Source: Campylobacterota bacterium (lineage in GTDB: Bacteria; Campylobacterota; Campylobacteria; Campylobacterales; Nitratiruptoraceae). Taken from it: DNA of 64,000 nt. The DNA lies in NCBI GenBank assembly GCA_015494715.1, contig WGAT01000071.1, positions 1 through 64,000 of the forward strand, read 5' to 3'. Position 1 is the stretch's first letter; every line of letters starts with the position of its first letter. The translations under genes and the position numbers were made by a program. This document shows positions 62,556 to 64,000 of this stretch, piece after piece. Below the pieces are notes generated by a model. That model had not been told where the DNA came from and did no database searches. It was given only the letters and a program-made list of their open reading frames with translations.

Positions 62556-63762
62556 TTTTGGCCTCTTTTAAAAATCTCTTGATATTTCTGGCAGCTTGTC
62601 GGATACGCTTCTCATTTTCTATCAGAGCCATTCGCACATACTCCTCGCCCCCCTCACCAAATCCAATACCAGGGCTCACGGCCACTTTGGCTTTGGTAAG
62701 AAGCTCTTTTGAAAACTCCATACTCCCTTTGGAGCGAAAGGGCTCGGGGAGCTTCGCCCAAACAAACATCGTCGCCTTTGGCTTTTGTATCTCCCAGCCG
62801 GCTCTACCAAAAGATTCGATCAACACATCCCGTCGCTTCTCATACTTTTGACGAATCTCTTCCACACAATCTTGGGGCCCGTTCAGAGCCACGGTGGCGG
62901 CTACTTGGATAGGGGTAAACATCCCATAATCTATCCAGCTTTTTATCTTTTGCAAAGCGCCTACAAGCTTTTTGTTGCCCACTACAAAACCCACTCGCCA
63001 ACCGGCCATATTGTAGCTTTTAGAGAGGGTAAAACTCTCCACCGCCACATCCTTGGCTCCATCTACTTCCAGTATCGATGGAGTCCGATACCCATCAAAA
63101 GTAATGTCGGCATAGGCGATATCGCTGAGGATATAAAACCGCTCCTTTTTGGCAATCTTGACCAGCTCTTTGTAAAATTCCGCGCTCACCGTGGCGGTAG
63201 AGGGATTATGGGGAAAATTGACCACGAGATATTTTGGTTTGGGAAAGGCCTCGTTCAAGGCTTTGTACAGATCTTGAAAAAAAAGCTCTTCGTCCACTTC
63301 GTAGTGTTCGTTGAATTGGAGCTGGGTTTTATGGACGCTTCCCCCGGCTAAAATAAAGGCGTACGAGTGGATCGGATAGGTGGGATCTGGCACGATCGCC
63401 ACGTCTCCTGGATTTGTAATGGCTTGCACCAAATGTACATATCCCTCTTTACTGCCCATAGTAGCTACCGCTTCTGTTTCTGGATCGAGGGCCACTCCGT
63501 AGCGACGCTCATACCAGTTACAAATAGCCAGGCGAAGTTTGTAAATCCCTTTACTGGCGCTATAGCCGTGATTTTTGGGCTTTTGGGCCGCCTCGCAAAG
63601 TTTGTCGATCACATGCTGAGGCGCCGGGCCGTCGGGATTGCCCATGCTAAAGTCGATGATATCTTCTCCCGCCCGTCTTGCCGCCATCTTGAGGTCGTTG
63701 ACGGCGGCAAAAACATATTTGGGCAGCCGTTCTATTTTGTTAAAATGTATCTCGTCAAACAT
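62548..63762 (-). CDS. class I/II PLP aminotransferase (AlaC / LL-DAP aminotransferase-like)
   Basis: [72 protein letters not shown]. Confidence 0.92.
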   Translation of the reverse strand: MFDEIHFNKIERLPKYVFAAVNDLKMAARRAGEDIIDFSMGNPDGPAPQHVIDKLCEAAQKPKNHGYSASKGIYKLRLAICNWYERRYGVALDPETEAVATMGSKEGYVHLVQAITNPGDVAIVPDPTYPIHSYAFILAGGSVHKTQLQFNEHYEVDEELFFQDLYKALNEAFPKPKYLVVNFPHNPSTATVSAEFYKELVKIAKKERFYILSDIAYADITFDGYRTPSILEVDGAKDVAVESFTLSKSYNMAGWRVGFVVGNKKLVGALQKIKSWIDYGMFTPIQVAATVALNGPQDCVEEIRQKYEKRRDVLIESFGRAGWEIQKPKATMFVWAKLPEPFRSKGSMEFSKELLTKAKVAVSPGIGFGEGGEEYVRMALIENEKRIRQAARNIKRFLKEAKND

Positions 63763-63771
63763 CGTTTTCCT

Positions 63772-64000
63772 TTATTTTGGGAGGATCACAAAACCATTTT
63801 TGATATTCTTGGCAGTAAATCTGTCGGAAATTTTAATATAATAGCTGCCGTTTGGCAACGAAATCTCTAGCCGCCGCACGGGCCCGGGTCGCTCTATCCG
63901 TTTGAGAGGACGCAGTTGCCTATCATAAATAAAAATTTTTGGAAACCAGTGATTCCCCCTTTTGGCCACAATACTCAAAGCAAAAGTTTGAGAAACATTC
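63772..64000 (-). CDS. C-terminal part of hypothetical protein, truncated by window edge
   Basis: Frame stays open to the window edge: NVSQTFALSIVAKRGNHWFPKIFIYDRQLRPLKRIERPGPVRRLEISLPNGSYYIKI. Confidence 0.5.
   Translation of the reverse strand, partial: NVSQTFALSIVAKRGNHWFPKIFIYDRQLRPLKRIERPGPVRRLEISLPNGSYYIKISDRFTAKNIKNGFVILPK

Overview
The window is a 64 kb chromosomal segment that looks like a Campylobacterota (Epsilonproteobacteria) genome, plausibly a Nitratiruptor-type vent organism. That assignment is inferred from protein content, gene order and extended -10 promoters, not from a database search. It is densely packed with about 70 housekeeping or conserved genes: gap-pgk-tpiA-fabI, argS, rpsP-khpA-rimM-trmD-rplS, ffh, glyQ, purE, glnA-glsA, mrcA, bioF, maf-speD, alaS, ftsI-ftsW-murG, panC, prfB, tsf-rpsB, ilvE, hisIE, purF-dapB-trxB-trxA, a formate-dehydrogenase-like molybdoenzyme, hom and an aminotransferase. 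I found no rRNA, tRNA, CRISPR array or intact transposase. The most interesting signal is a pair of standalone IS200/IS605 (TnpB) right-end / omegaRNA-like elements with no transposase or tnpB next to them: about 26754-26893 on the minus strand and about 61162-61296 on the plus strand. Each has its own extended -10 promoter, a hairpin-rich scaffold of about 120-130 nt, and a recognisable TnpB-type right-end motif (GAAGCAGGAAGCCC...GGGTAGTTCAC and GAATACTCC...GGGGAGTATGTCAA). Each scaffold ends exactly where a guide would begin, running antisense into the 3' end of the convergent neighbouring gene (a Kef-type antiporter and hom). They could be orphan guide RNAs or decayed/non-autonomous insertion-sequence ends. 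Secondary items are a 30-aa membrane smORF, structured leaders upstream of rpsB and ilvE, an over-represented TTGGCCAA palindrome, overlapping glnA/glsA, and an atypical small kinase.
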